Shown here: piece after piece, positions 17,153 to 17,201 of the stretch | How the letters are laid out: each line of letters begins with the position of its first letter | How positions within the stretch are numbered: position 1 is the stretch's first letter | From: Blastocladiella britannica | Taxonomy: Eukaryota; Blastocladiomycota; Blastocladiomycetes; Blastocladiales; Blastocladiaceae | DNA length: 17,201 nucleotides | Assembly (NCBI GenBank): GCA_025349905.2 | Contig: MU624923.1 | Coordinates: forward strand, 1-17,201 | Direction: 5' to 3' | Translations under genes and position numbers: made by a program | Notes under the pieces: generated by a model | Told to the model about the DNA's origin: nothing | Database searches by the model: none | Seen by the model: only the letters and a program-made list of their open reading frames with translations

Positions 17153-17201
17153 CTGGTATTTTTATATATTGTGGATGAGTGGTGCTCAAAATGACGAAAA
17201 A

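Noticed and set aside
1..17201. CRISPR array, phage or insertion-sequence content
   Set aside because: No spaced direct repeats, terminal inverted repeats with a transposase, or phage genes were seen. The window is a eukaryotic intron-containing region.

Overview
The window is nuclear DNA of a fungus with a compact, GC-rich genome. A 1258-residue division-2 type chitin synthase, a fungal mitochondrial acetylornithine aminotransferase (ARG8 type) and spliceosomal introns of 54 to 86 nt show this. GC-rich third codon positions, glutamine- and proline-rich tails and an animal-like ECHDC1 gene would fit an early-diverging zoosporic fungus (Blastocladiomycota or Chytridiomycota). That placement is inference and was not tested. 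There is no bacterial operon, CRISPR array, rRNA, convincing tRNA or intact transposon.

Layout from left to right: (1) a + strand gene for a large, unrecognised membrane-anchored, low-complexity acidic protein (307-2490); (2) a secreted GDSL esterase/lipase on the - strand (3842-2557, 3 exons); (3) a chitin synthase on the - strand (8043-4070, 4 exons); (4) an NAA40/NatD-like histone N-terminal acetyltransferase on the - strand (9286-8326, 6 exons); (5) a VMAT/DHA1-like major facilitator transporter on the + strand (9547-11260, 4 exons); (6) acetylornithine aminotransferase on the - strand (12749-11293, 2 exons); (7) an ethylmalonyl-CoA decarboxylase (ECHDC1)-like crotonase on the + strand (12838-14016, 2 exons); (8) a broken 3' relic of a subtilisin-family protease on the + strand (about 14093-14523); (9) a MINDY-1/2 type K48-specific deubiquitinase on the - strand (16132-14561, 3 exons); (10) the last two exons of a PP2A B/PR55 regulatory subunit on the - strand (17152-16554), whose 5' part lies beyond the right edge.

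Exon joins were worked out by hand. Each splice preserves the frame and restores a known motif at the junction: YEYCLMVDAD in chitin synthase, GYCYEIQV in NAA40, LGNGFPIGA in ARG8, FCSGLDL in ECHDC1, DYELALAL in MINDY and [13 protein letters not shown] in PR55. Donors favour GTAC and GTAT; none is GTAA. Genes are tightly packed: 32 bp between the convergent transporter and ARG8 stops, 66 bp between genes 1 and 2, and an 88-bp divergent promoter between ARG8 and ECHDC1.

Most of this is ordinary housekeeping and cell-surface content, and I do not see a dedicated new multi-gene system. The points most worth a second look are the symmetric divergent promoter shared by two predicted mitochondrial enzymes, the protease relic, a duplicated 16-residue motif in the chitin synthase tail, the GTAC splice-donor bias, stop-free introns with lengths divisible by three next to catalytic motifs, and a TTTCGCGAAA palindrome upstream of the histone acetyltransferase gene.
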